A stretch of DNA of 64,000 nt from Meconema thalassinum. Taxonomy: Eukaryota; Arthropoda; Insecta; Orthoptera; Tettigoniidae. The DNA lies in contig CAMPQE020000053.1 in NCBI GenBank assembly GCA_946902985.2, positions 620,001 to 684,000 of the forward strand, given 5' to 3'. Of the stretch, positions 52,209 to 61,630 are shown piece after piece (position 1 is the stretch's first letter; every line of letters begins with the position of its first letter). The position numbers and the translations under genes were made by a program. The notes beneath the pieces were generated by a model. The model was not told the origin of the DNA and searched no databases. It worked only from the letters and a program-made list of their open reading frames with translations.

Positions 52209-52436
52209 ACATTCTTAACCTATACAATTTAGCTTCCACAGGTGCAATTAATGGAAGGTTCTTTAACATGCCTTAAATCTTTGACATGGAGCCTCCGGCT
52301 TTACTTCCTCTCCGAAGGAAGGCATACTGAGGGATTTTTAACGCTCTTAAAAATCCGACGGCTTCTGCCGGTTTTGAATCCGGTCTCTTGGGCATAGAAG
52401 CTCAGCATGCTACCGACTACGCCACCGAAGCCGCGT
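52209..52436 (-). repeat. Long tRNA-derived SINE, tRNA-head part (right piece)
   Basis: This continues the SINE after the LINE insertion. At its end on the minus strand is GCGGCTTCGGTGGCGTAGTC (A box) and, further in, the B box in degenerate form (GGATTCAAAACCGG). TGATG on the two sides of the whole unit (50058-50063 and 52438-52442) may be the SINE target duplication. Confidence 0.7.
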
Positions 52437-53322
52437 GATGTGGGCGTTGTCTGCAGTTGAAATAAAACTTTTCAAAATATATTTCTTTGTACTGATATTG
52501 TTTTTCATACACGCTACTACTATACTAATCTTTCGGAGGCGTGAGCTACAAATAAAGTAAAAAATGTATGTTATCTTTAGTCTCTATGTACATTTTAGAC
52601 TCCACAGGGGAGGGGGTGCCTCACCACCTGAAAACCTTCCTAGGGCCGTCTCTGCATCTGTCGTCCATAACCTCCCTCATCACAGGAATGTGCTGTGGTT
52701 CAACCAAGAAAACGTGCTAAATTCTCGTTCAAAACCCATTGTTTCTTTGTGCCCGTGAGTGCATTGACTACACCAAATGCAGCAATGCTACAAAGGAAGA
52801 ATGGAAGAGCGTCACAACTATACAATTCATCAACAACGTATGTAAAACTGCACTTGTGCGAAACTGTGAGTGGGGAAATGAAGTACCGTACTTCATAGAC
52901 TGAGTGGTAGCTTGTAGCTGCGGGGGAAAATACCACCGATAATGCTTAAGTACTTTCCAAAGAAAAGGATCTAAAAACCTGGAGAAGGGGGCAAGAGAGG
53001 AGGGAGCAGGGCTGATGATGAAAGAGACGCTGCATTTGAAAATGTCTGCCACACTGTGGAAAGTAGGCCTAATGATGAGTGCCGGTACTCAATCAAACAA
53101 ATACAAGATATGTTTGCCATTTCGCATCCAACAGTTGAGCCATATACTCATATATATCTGAAAAGAGGAATTATAAATGATTTTGGAGATTCTGGTTTTG
53201 TATCAGATAATCCTGTGAAAGGTTAAGTCATTTGTTTCAAAGTAACTGCTTCACACATCGTGAACGACGAATGGTACAGAAGCCGTTGCATTAATGGAGA
53301 GGAAGAAGAGCTAAGAATCTTG
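52437..53322 (+). pseudogene. Decayed gene of the HAxTGCDT/Cys-cluster family: N-terminal pieces
   Basis: Readable plus-strand pieces: ECIDYTKCSNATKEEWKSV near 52755-52820; RYSIKQIQDMFAISHPT near 53075-53125, then YLKRGIINDFGDSGF near 53160; and, after a stop, VICFKVTASHIVNDEWYRSR near 53228-53290. The last blocks fit an uncharacterised, arthropod-expanded protein family whose later part carries HAxTGCDT and a C-terminal cysteine cluster. I recall the pattern (VVCF...A..I..D.WY) but not a function. The frames are broken by stops, and a SINE interrupts the gene at 53323. Confidence 0.45.
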
Positions 53323-53531
53323 AATGGTAATAATAATGTTATTGGTTTTACGTCCCTTTTAACTACAGCGGCTTTTAGAGACGCCGGGGTGCCGGAATGA
53401 TTCCCCGAAGGAGATCTTTAACGTGCCAGTAAAAGAACTGACACGGCTCCGTCACATTTGCGCACCCTCAAATGCCAGCTGACTGCACCAGGATTTTAAC
53501 CTGCAACCTTGGGCTCAGCAAGCGAGAACGG
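53323..53531 (+). repeat. SINE (TTTTACGTCCC type), 9-bp target duplication
   Basis: AGAATCTTG is repeated at 53314-53322 and 53532-53540. The element starts with ATGGTAATAATAATGTTATT and GGTTTTACGTCCC, has AGACGCCGGGGTGCCGGAAT and ends near CAAGCGAGAACGG. I associate GACGCCG.GGTGCCGGAAT repeats with polyneopteran insects. It splits the HAxTGCDT gene. Confidence 0.75.
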
Positions 53532-53540
53532 AGAATCTTG

Positions 53541-53859
53541 GAAACAGCAGCCAAATCATTCAACAAAACATCGAGACTGAAGCATATGAATGCTCAAAGT
53601 TTCCCACGCTAATGGCAACAAACAAAATGTTGATGAAGTGATCTACTGGTCCTCTTGGTTGCCGTTGGACAGGGTGAACACAGTCTGAAAATGATTATGC
53701 CTCGAAGAGGTAAAACCCCACACAAGATTCGCGATATACCAAATAGGGGATATGAAGGCGTTTTTCTACCACTGCATGCTTTCACCGGCTGAGACACAGA
53801 TATGAAATGGAAAAAATATACCTGGAAAATGTTGCCACAAGCATTAAGCTAAATGAAAA
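53541..53859 (+). pseudogene. HAxTGCDT-family gene: middle pieces
   Basis: Immediately after the SINE the gene resumes (a GNSSQ segment and related frames). DLLVLLVAVGQGEHSLKM lies near 53640-53690, and GVFLPLHAFTG followed by a stop and DT lies near 53757-53800. The motif HAFTGxDT is diagnostic for this family (usually HAxTGCDT; the Cys codon is TGA here). The fold may be PIN-like, but I could not test that. It is interrupted again at 53860 by the long SINE. Confidence 0.5.
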
Positions 53860-53870
53860 CTTCTGGTCTT

Positions 53871-54393
53871 GGTTGGTTGGTTGGTTCTTAAGTTTAGGGG
53901 CTGCGACAACGCGGTCATGTAGCCCCGTGTACTTTGGGTGTGTGTAGAATCTGTCTGATAACCGGTGTTAATTGTGATGACTGTATTAGTGTGTGTATCT
54001 GTTTTTTAATTTTAAGTACTGCAACTTATAATTTTTCAAATAGTTCCTACTTTTGCCGCCAAGCGCCACCGTCAACGACTACTAGGCCTAATTCAGAACT
54101 TAGCTAATAGACGCCACCGCAGTCGGCGCTTGGCAACGAACGTAGAAACCTAAGAGCGTTGTTTACATTCTTAACCTATCCAATTTAGCTTCACACAGGT
54201 GCAATTAGTGGAAGGATCTTTAACATGCCATAAATCTATGACATGGGACCGCCGGCTTTACTTCCCCTCCGAAGGAAGGCATACTGAGGGATTTTTAACG
54301 CTCTTAAAAAATCCGACGGCTTCGGCCGGGTTTGAACCCGCTATCTTGGGCATAGAAGCTCAGCATGCTACCGACTACGCCACCGAAGCCGCC
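53871..54393 (-). repeat. Long tRNA-derived SINE, complete copy (523 bp), 11-bp target duplication
   Basis: CTTCTGGTCTT occurs at 53860-53870 and 54394-54404. On the minus strand the copy starts GCGGCTTCGGTGGCGTAGTC (A box) with GCGGGTTCAAACCCGGCC (B box), so its head is tRNA-derived. A 70-bp conserved part with GTCGGATTTTTTAAGAGCG and CTTCGGAGGGGAAGTAAAGCC follows, then a long body. It ends CCAACCAACCAA. This is the reference copy for those at 19.9, 33.9, 34.9 and 50.1-52.4 kb. Confidence 0.85.
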
Positions 54394-54404
54394 CTTCTGG
54401 TCTT

Positions 54405-54695
54405 CAAATAACTCTTTGAATCACTAGACGCCCCTTAAATGCTGGTGAAACTTTATTTCTATCAACATACAATGCAAGTGGCTCAGGCGACTTGAACACT
54501 GCTCGCCATCAGCTGTACCAAACAGCCAATCCACGCTCAATTAAGGTTGGATGTATTGCCGCCAACGACTGCAGTGGCACAACAACACTCGTTACGAGCT
54601 TACCACCAGGTTCAGCAGTGGCTCAACGTTAAAAAGGACCCATTCCAGTTTGGCTGGAAGAGAGAAGAAGGAAGTATCCGTCCAAGCACATCAAC
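54405..54695 (+). pseudogene. HAxTGCDT-family gene: late-middle piece, hit by the BEL element
   Basis: 54547-54690 reads LPPTTAVAQQHSLRAYHQVQ, then QWLNVKKDPFQFGWKREEGS, ending in IRPSTST at the BEL insertion. LPPT..A..QH.LRA.YQ..W and P..WGW are family blocks before the cysteine cluster. Upstream (54440-54545) related phrases occur in another frame. The frame would continue with the segment at 61631, beyond the BEL element, in the same phase. Confidence 0.55.
54691..54695. other. BEL target-site duplication, left copy
   Basis: TCAAC directly precedes the left LTR and is repeated at 61626-61630 after the right LTR. Five bases is the usual BEL/Pao duplication length. Confidence 0.8.
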
Positions 54696-54839
54696 TGTTG
54701 AATATAATTATCTACTCCAACTTGTACTCAATTCTTTATTCCGTCATAGGACCATCGTAAACAAAGCACAATCGCTCTAAATTGCTAAGAAGCACATCAT
54801 GCCAAAGACCATCTACATTACAGATGTTGTATTAATTCT
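54696..54839 (-). repeat. BEL 3' LTR (left), interrupted by the LINE
   Basis: TGTTGAATATAATTATCTAC through ATTAATTCT, then, after the LINE, CTACA at 57718-57722. Compared with the right LTR it has many scattered differences, so the insertion is old. Confidence 0.8.
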
Positions 54840-57692
54840 GACATTCTACGGATCGGAGCGTGGAATGTTAGAAGTCTGCTAGGAAGTGGAAGGTTAGAAA
54901 ACTTAGAAAGGGAAATGGATAGGTTGAGGTTGGATTTGGTTGGGATTAGTGAAATGCGCTGGCAGGAAGAACAGGACTTTTGGTCAGGAGACTATAGGGT
55001 CATTAGCACTAAATCAAACAATGGCCAAGCAGGGGTTGGCCTCATATTGAGTAGGAAACTTGGACAGCGGGTGGAATATTTTGAACAATATAGTGAACGG
55101 ATTATTGTAGCAAAAATCAATACTAAACCTACGTGCACCACAGTGGTACAAGTCTATATGCCTACCAGTCAAGCTGATGATGACGATGTTGAAAAGGTCT
55201 ACGAAGAAATAGACGAAATTCTGAGGTATATCAAGGGTGATGAAAATGTTATAGTAATGGGAGATTGGAATGCTGTGGTAGGAAAAGGGAGAGAAGGGAA
55301 AATAGTAGGAGATTTCGGATTAGGTGAAAGGAATGATCGAGGAACCAGGCTGGTAGAATTCTGCACCGAGCATGAGTTGGTCATAGCTAACACCTTATTC
55401 AATAACCACAATAGAAGAATATACACATGGATGAGACCAGGAGATACAGGGCGTTACCAAATCGACTTCATTATGGTCAAGCAGAGGTTTCGAAACCAGA
55501 TTTTGGATTGTAAAGCATATCCTGGTGCTGACATAAACTCTGACCACAATCTGGTCGTAATGAAATGCAGATTAAAGTTGAAGAAACTGAAGAAAAGTCA
55601 AAAGCCAAAAAGGTGGGCAATAGACAGACTGAAAGAGAAGGATGTAAACGAAAGATTCAAGAAGAGTATAAAGGAAGGACTAATGAAAAACCCTAAACAA
55701 ACTTCAATTGCAGACGAATGGGCACTTTTGAAGAATGAAATAACAAAATCCGCTGAAGAAAACATTGGTAGGAAAGAAAGAATAGGTAGAAAACCGTGGA
55801 TCACTCAGGATATACTAGAATTGATGGATGAAAGGCGGAAACACAAGAATGTAAGAGATGAGAAGGGGAAAGCAGAATACAGACGTCTGAGAAATGAGGT
55901 TAACAAGAAGTGCAAGGAAGCGAAAGAAGAATGGTTGAAAGAGAAATGTGCAGGTATAGAAAATTGTCTGAAATTAGGTAAAGTAGACACAGCTTATCGA
56001 AGGATTAAGAATACTTTTGGGGAAAAGAAGACTAAGTGCTGTAATATTAAGGACACAAATGGAAAGCCTCTAACAGATAGGGAAGAAAAGGTTGAGAGAT
56101 GGAAAGCTTACATAGAGAGTTTGTATAAGGGAAAGGAGATTGAGAATCATGTAATGGAAAGGGAGGAGGAAATTGATGAGGATGCGAAGGGAGATTTAAT
56201 ATTGAGATCAGAATTTGATAGAGCTTTGGAAGACTTAAGCCGGAACAAAGCACCAGGCATAGATGATATACCGATTGAGTTGCTACGCTGCATAGGAGAT
56301 GAAAGTCTGATCAGGTTATTTCACTTGGTGTGTAGGATTTATGAGACAGGTGAGGTACCCCCTGATTTCAAGAAGAATGTAATCATCCCTATACCAAAGA
56401 AAGTGGGAGCTGACAGATGTGAAGATTACCGTACAATCAGCTTGATTACTCATGCTTCAAAGATCCTGTCTAGGATAATTTACAAGAGGATTGAAAGCCA
56501 GATAGAAACGGAGTTGGGTGAAGACCAGTTTGGTTTCAGGAGAAATGTAGGAACAAGGGAAGCTGTACTAAGTCTTAGGCTGATTTTGGAAGGTAGAATA
56601 AGGAAAGATAAGAGAACGTTCATGGCTTTTGTAGACTTAGAAAAGGCTTTTGGTAACGTTGATTGGACTAAATTGTTTGACATTTTGAAATCGATTGGAA
56701 TAAAGTACAGGGATAGGAGGGTGATATGCAGTCTATACAGAAACCAGACAGCTGTCATTCGAGCTGAAGGACATGAGAGAGAAGCTGGTATTCAGAAAGG
56801 TGTAAGGCAAGGCTGCAACTTATCACCCATACTTTTCAATCTTTACATTGAACAAGCAATGAAGGAAATTAGAGAAAAATTTAAAGTGGGAGTGAAGATT
56901 CAAGGAGAAATAATTTCAACTCTGAGATTTGCTGATGACATAGTCATCTTGGCCGACAAGCCTGAGGATTTGAATGAGTTTTTGAATGGTATGGACTCCG
57001 TCTTACAGAAAGAATTCATGATGAAAATTAATAAATGTAAAACAAAAATACTGGAATGCAGCCGAAATAAATCAGAAACCTCTATGGAGATCCAATTGAC
57101 AGGTGAAAAGCTGAAGGAAGTAGAAGACTTCTGTTACTTAGGAAGTAGAATAACCAGTGATGGACGAAGCAAAGAGGATATAAAAAGTAGGTTGGCTCAG
57201 GCAAAGAAAGCTTTTCTACAAAAAAGGAATCTGCTGACATCGAATATAGATTTAGGTATTAGGAAGTCATTTTTGAAAGCCTTTGTCTGGAGCGTGGCAC
57301 TCTATGGAAGTGAAACTTGGACTATTGGTGCAGCAGAAAAGAGGAGAATAGAAGCATTTGAAATGTGGTGTTACAGGAGAATGATGAAGATCAGATGGGT
57401 AGATAGGGTTACAAACATAGAGGTATTAAGACGAGTGGGAGAGGAGAGATGTTTCTGGCGACTGCTAATGAAGAGAAGAGATAGGTTGGTAGGACACATA
57501 CTAAGACACCCAGGAATAGCAAGCTTAGTTATGGAAGGAAGGGTCGAGGACAAGAACTGTAGGGGTAGACCAAGGTTAGAATATGTTAAACAGATTGCCT
57601 CAGATGTAGGGTGTGGTAGTTATGTAGGGATGAAACGATTAGCTCAGGACAGGGAGGCATGGAGAGCTGCATCAAACCAGTCAAAAGACTGA
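54840..57692 (+). CDS. LINE endonuclease-reverse transcriptase, uninterrupted frame
   Basis: The frame is open from the first base of the LINE; the first ATG is at 54915 (925 residues). Endonuclease (about 1-230): RIGAWNVRSLLGSG at the start, ISEMRW, VYMPTSQAD, VIVMGDWNAVVG, and NSDHNLVVMK, which holds the terminal SDH catalytic motif. A basic linker of about 150 residues follows. RT (about 420-700): NKAPGIDDIPIELL, RTISLITHASKILSRII, EDQFGFRRNVGTREAV, FVDLEKAFGNVDW, RQGCNLSPILFNLYIEQAM, and FADDIVILA with both catalytic Asp. The C-terminal domain has YLGSRITSDG, WSVALYGSETWT, MRW-type and RGRPRLEYV segments. There is no RNase H. No ORF1 is seen. The first Met is inside the endonuclease, so the copy is slightly 5'-truncated. 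Confidence 0.85.
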   Translation, partial: DILRIGAWNVRSLLGSGRLENLEREMDRLRLDLVGISEMRWQEEQDFWSGDYRVISTKSNNGQAGVGLILSRKLGQRVEYFEQYSERIIVAKINTKPTCTTVVQVYMPTSQADDDDVEKVYEEIDEILRYIKGDENVIVMGDWNAVVGKGREGKIVGDFGLGERNDRGTRLVEFCTEHELVIANTLFNNHNRRIYTWMRPGDTGRYQIDFIMVKQRFRNQILDCKAYPGADINSDHNLVVMKCRLKLKKLKKSQKPKRWAIDRLKEKDVNERFKKSIKEGLMKNPKQTSIADEWALLKNEITKSAEENIGRKERIGRKPWITQDILELMDERRKHKNVRDEKGKAEYRRLRNEVNKKCKEAKEEWLKEKCAGIENCLKLGKVDTAYRRIKNTFGEKKTKCCNIKDTNGKPLTDREEKVERWKAYIESLYKGKEIENHVMEREEEIDEDAKGDLILRSEFDRALEDLSRNKAPGIDDIPIELLRCIGDESLIRLFHLVCRIYETGEVPPDFKKNVIIPIPKKVGADRCEDYRTISLITHASKILSRIIYKRIESQIETELGEDQFGFRRNVGTREAVLSLRLILEGRIRKDKRTFMAFVDLEKAFGNVDWTKLFDILKSIGIKYRDRRVICSLYRNQTAVIRAEGHEREAGIQKGVRQGCNLSPILFNLYIEQAMKEIREKFKVGVKIQGEIISTLRFADDIVILADKPEDLNEFLNGMDSVLQKEFMMKINKCKTKILECSRNKSETSMEIQLTGEKLKEVEDFCYLGSRITSDGRSKEDIKSRLAQAKKAFLQKRNLLTSNIDLGIRKSFLKAFVWSVALYGSETWTIGAAEKRRIEAFEMWCYRRMMKIRWVDRVTNIEVLRRVGEERCFWRLLMKRRDRLVGHILRHPGIASLVMEGRVEDKNCRGRPRLEYVKQIASDVGCGSYVGMKRLAQDREAWRAASNQSKD

Positions 57693-57708
57693 AGACTCAA
57701 ACACACAC
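54840..57708 (+). mobile_element. APE-type LINE insertion in the BEL LTR, target duplication ATTAATTCT
   Basis: ATTAATTCT lies at 54831-54839 and 57709-57717. The LINE starts directly at GACATTCTACGGATCGG, the first codons of the endonuclease, and ends GAAGACTCAAACACACAC. It is in the opposite orientation to the BEL. The single long frame is uninterrupted, so this is the most recent insertion in this nest. Confidence 0.85.
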
Positions 57709-57722
57709 ATTAATTCTCTACA

Positions 57723-58904
57723 TTTCCTCGCCCGTTTGAAAGTTCTACAAACTTACAAACTCGCTCTCTCTTGAACGAAGTCATTACTGTATTCTTCAAA
57801 ACAACTTGTATACCGCATTGATTTCATCCCTATCGAGTCCTCGGCGAATTTTTCAGTGACAGGTTGCTTCAAATTGCTTATGAATCACTGCATCCGTGCA
57901 ACCATTCTCACTATCATAGTGTACTTATTGAAATACATAAGTCTTTATGTAAAATTCTCTCCTTCTGACAGACAGTCTTGTTATGAATTCTCTCTCTGCT
58001 TCTCCCTGAGGATATTCTGTTCTTGTCTGTGGCCATTCTACATCCTTTCTCAGAAGCCAGCTGGGACCCTCTTGACCAGTCGCTCTAGAGAGGAGATCTG
58101 CAGGATCTGGTATATGCCACCAGCTGTCTGGATCAGAAACTTGGCATGTTTCCTTTTTTCTGTTTTCAACAAATACTCCCCAGTTATTGCTCTTCTGAAG
58201 CCTTGATAGTACTACCATTGAATCAGTCCACATCCCTCATCATGTCACTTCCTTCCACCACTTGTCGATAAAGTCTAGAGGAGATCAGAGCCGCCAACAG
58301 TTTCAGCCTAGGTATAGGAGTAGCTGACTTTGGAGCCACCCTGGATTTGGCAATCACCAGACGTAATGTAACTTTCTCATCATTTTCAACCCTCAAGAAT
58401 ATGCATTCTGCATAGGCACCCTTACTGGCATATGCATTGACATGCATTGACTTGTCGATGGGCGATTTCATCCGATGGAGCTTACGATCAATGCGGCAAT
58501 CCCTCAAACATTCCAATTCACTGAGACATTTGCTGAAGGATTTCTTCCGATTTTCCGGTAACTATTCATCCCACCCCCTTCCCACCAGCCATGCTTCTTG
58601 CATCACTAACCTGGGTTGGAGGAAAGCGGGCCCCAGGATTCCTATAAGGTCGAAAATTTTATGTGCCACTGCAAGCAGTCCTAGTTTCGTCAACGGCATC
58701 AAGTTCAGTCGCTCTAGTGCTATATCACACCTGATTGTGTCGTCTGAAGGATCCCATACTAGTCCAAGCACCGCTTTGTCATGCAGACTGTCTATCCATA
58801 CTCTTAAATCGAATCTCCCATTCTTCAGTACACCCGTCGACAGTTCTATGAATCCCGTATACTCTTTCTCATCATGGACCCTCGTGATGCAATTGTCCAC
58901 GTAA
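57723..58904 (-). pseudogene. BEL pol: RT end and RNase H
   Basis: Minus frames: 58930-58562 has SFYVDNCITRVHDEKEY (RT active site with YVDN in place of the usual YVDD), GLVWDPSDDTI and the following GILGP region. 58516-58223 has HVNAYASKGAYAECIFLRVE and SRVAPKSATPIPRLKLLAAL, the RNase H start. 58233-57925 has MWTDSMVVLSRLQKSNNW and WWHIPDPADLLSRATG, the RNase H end. The frames are separated by stops. The integrase zinc finger and catalytic core are absent, and the polypurine GGCGAGGAAA and LTR start directly after 57.92 kb. Confidence 0.75.
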
Positions 58905-60276
58905 AAGGAATTTGTTAACCTCTCTGCCACTTCTCATGATTCTCAGCAATACTCCAAGAAGAAACTAATTTCATTTCATACCAAAGACAAGTCTACCATG
59001 TTGAAAAGTGACTAATCCACAGTTTGTTTTATCCCACGATAAAATCTTCAAGTTGTGACGGTCCACCAGATTAATGTCAATCTGAAGAAGAGCCTTGGCA
59101 AAGTCTGCCACTACACCAATCTCATTCCGCCTGAAAGCCATAATCAAGGAATCAGGTTTGGTCCCTTTCCCACACAGTCATTGAGTGAGACACCATATGA
59201 TCCCACTGCAGAGGCGTCATGTACTAGTTTCACTTTTGTTGTTGTACTCTTCTCCTTAATGGGGCAAATAGTAACCTTCCCCTGGCCTGTCTCCTACCGG
59301 TACAATCTCTGTTATGCTATGTTCCAGCCACGCTTGAAGTACATTGTTATACTCATCCCATTTCCCGATTCTTTCCAGATGACGAATGAGTCCTTGAAGA
59401 CGTCGTTCTGCACACAGCAAGTTGTTGCCTATTTCTTTTGCGTCGTCCCTCCAGGGGATCCTGACTTCAAATCTTCCATCTGCCCGTCTTCGTGTCGAAT
59501 CGTGAAACCGATTAATCACATATTATTCCTGTTCGCTTTTGTTCTTTGCCTGGGCTGGATCCATAATGCTTAAAGTCTCAATCTTCCATAAATCACTTAT
59601 GTCGATCTTCTGCCCCCTGAACAGAGATATCGCAGAAGTTACTCTTCCCATTCTAGAATTCACCCTGTGCCCCATGAGCGTCCACCCGAGCTTAGTATGT
59701 GCTGCAAACATGTTAGATTTTACTGGCCTAATGATTCCTGTAAGTGTCAATGGCAACACATCTGCACCGTATAATACGTCAATCTCTCTGTCACCATGTC
59801 CTAAGTCAGTTAGTTCTATTCCACTTGCTATAAGCTCTGGTGGAAGTCTGTCGAAACGTGAGACCTTCCCACAAATGGTCCAGCAACTCTAAGACAACCT
59901 TCAAGGTGCCACTAGGTGATTCTATTTCCAGCACATAATTATCGTACACGGTACCTATACACGCTTTTCCAGCAAAAAGCATGTGGATAAGGGATTCCTC
60001 ACCACTCGAGTCTAGCCCAAGCTTACTGACTAAACCTTGTCGCAGATATGATCGCTAGGATCCACTATCTAATATTGCCCTCACTGTGACGAACTCCATA
60101 CCTTTTACAAGTTTAATAGTCAATGTCTGGAGCAACACCTACAGTTACGCCACTAATGGTTTCTCTCTGAGCATCCACATTCTGGATAGATTGATTGTTA
60201 AACGCCTTGCACAGAACAGTAAAATGTTATGATGCGTATATGCTATATGGTCAGCTCAAGCGCGCAGGCAGCGGAA
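58905..60276 (-). pseudogene. BEL pol: protease-to-RT region
   Basis: 59759-59523 has HTKLGWTLMGHRVNSRMG (a BEL block between protease and RT), and 59519-59256 has RFEVRIPWRDDAKEIGNN and AERRLQGLIRHLERIG. 59250-59100 has VKLVHDASAVGSYGVSLNDC followed by GKGPNL, the first RT blocks. Shifts and stops occur throughout. The protease DTG-like motif is not clearly readable in 59760-60270. Confidence 0.65.
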
Positions 60277-61457
60277 TCAGGCACCACCATTCCTCAACGT
60301 TTTCCTTCTTTCTTGCGTCAATTCCCTGGCTAAACAACAATCGTGCGTAAGATGTTTCTCACAACAGGATAAGCACCGCTTCACTTCTGTTTTCTCGTTG
60401 TATGCGATAAGGCCTGCAGTCGTATATTGAAACCTGGAAACTATGCTGCTTCTACTAGCATCTTCACATGTTTGCCTGGACTCCTTCGACTCCCGGAAAG
60501 TGGTGCGTGCTAATATCAAGCGCTCCTGACTATCTACTTCAGCCCGCAGAAAGGCTAACAACTTTCATAGATCCAGAGTGTCTCTGCTAGTTACTGATGC
60601 TCATCCTATAGCTGCTGTTTCCTGGTCTGCCATTTTAGTTGCGGTTCTATGCCTTTCCCATGCTATGAGAGTTTATTCTGGTACCGCAGATTCCACTAAT
60701 GGAAATAACATCGAAGCATATTTGTCAGAAGTGACTCCTAGTGCCCCACGTGCCCTGAATTGGGTTTCCAAACGGTCGTATACTGTAATGTGCGTAGACA
60801 TCACTTGTCACTCCTTGTGACCAAGCCCAGTAATTCCCTAACGTAAACTTCTATTTGAAGATCATCATTTCCAAATCTTAATTTAAGCTGCTGCAGTGCA
60901 CTAGAATAGTTACTTCCCATTGGTGGATAACTCAGTATGAGATCGTGAGTAGCTTATCCCGGTACCATTGACTGCGCCAAATAATAGAACTTATCATTAT
61001 TGCCAAGATTTGGGTCCTGATCAATTCTCTGAAATCTGCATCAAAAGCTGACCCATTCCTTGACACTGCCATTAAATTTAGTGAGTTTTTTCTTAGGAAG
61101 TCTAACACGGTGTCTTCCTAGTACACTTGATACACTGTCTACGGACGTCGTATCGACGACCTCTTCTTCTTCTTCTACACTCAGGACCTTTGTTCTCATT
61201 ACAATTCACCGATCGCGATATTTTTCTGACTCATGGAAGTCTTGGGGATTTTCATCAGCAGTTGTCTCGTTAAGATCCATTAATTCACTGACCTGGTGTT
61301 CTGTATCTAGAAGTCTAGTAGCTTTATCTTCCACGATCTTGAGTAAACTAACATTATATTTGCGGCAAGCACCTTCTTCTTCAGCCGCGACGTAGTTGCT
61401 GCATGCTTTCGAGAAAGCCTTACGCAATTGCGTTCTTTGAAACTTAATTTTGTCCAT
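60277..61457 (-). pseudogene. BEL gag
   Basis: Gag begins at an ATG at 61457 (MDKIKFQRTQLRKAFSKACS) just after the primer-binding site. A helical N-terminal part runs to 61206. The middle part (61200-60570) is in broken frames. The end (60561-60277) has a zinc knuckle CLSCCEKHLTHDC with C-x2-C-x3-H-x4-C spacing. Gag forms the particle and packages RNA. Several stops make it non-functional. Confidence 0.65.
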
Positions 61458-61477
61458 CCTGTTACCGGTCGCCAGAA

Positions 61478-61625
61478 GTTGAATATTACTATCTATTCCA
61501 ACATTCACTCAATTCGTTAATCCTTCATACGACCATCATAAACAAAGTTCAATCGCTCTTAATTGCTAAGAAGCACATCATTCCAAAGGCCATCTACATC
61601 ACAGATGTTGCATTGATTCTCCACA
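61478..61625 (-). repeat. BEL 5' LTR (right copy, 148 bp)
   Basis: It matches 54696-54839 plus 57718-57722, with a CAAAG..CAATCGCTCT..AATTGCTAAGAAGCACATCA core shared by both. It starts TGTGGAGAAT on the minus strand, followed outward by the TCAAC duplication. Confidence 0.8.
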
Positions 61626-61630
61626 TCAAC

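Larger units (their letters stand above)
54696..61625 (-). mobile_element. BEL/Pao LTR retrotransposon with nested LINE and missing integrase
   Basis: The element lies on the minus strand between TCAAC duplications. Its LTRs are 148-149 bp (TGT.GAGAAT start; end TTCAACA on the left copy and TTCAACT on the right). After the 5' LTR comes TGGCGACCGGTAACAGG, a BEL-type primer-binding site, and before the 3' LTR a purine run, GGCGAGGAAA. Gag, zinc knuckle, RT and RNase H remnants lie in order from 61.46 to 57.93 kb. Only about 200 bp separate RNase H from the 3' LTR, so the integrase and the end of pol are deleted. Without the LINE (2878 bp including duplication) the element is about 4.05 kb. The frames are broken. 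Confidence 0.85.

Noticed and set aside
55199..56758. Minus-strand frames opposite the LINE
   Set aside because: They are antisense to a long, motif-rich endonuclease-RT frame and show no domain of their own.
58437..59892. Plus-strand frames in the BEL element
   Set aside because: They are antisense to gag-pol remnants and lack motifs.
54696..61625. Interpreting the 148-bp repeats as inverted ends of a DNA transposon
   Set aside because: The repeats are direct, have terminal TG/CA-like ends, a primer-binding site and a purine tract, and are flanked by a 5-bp duplication, all as in an LTR element.
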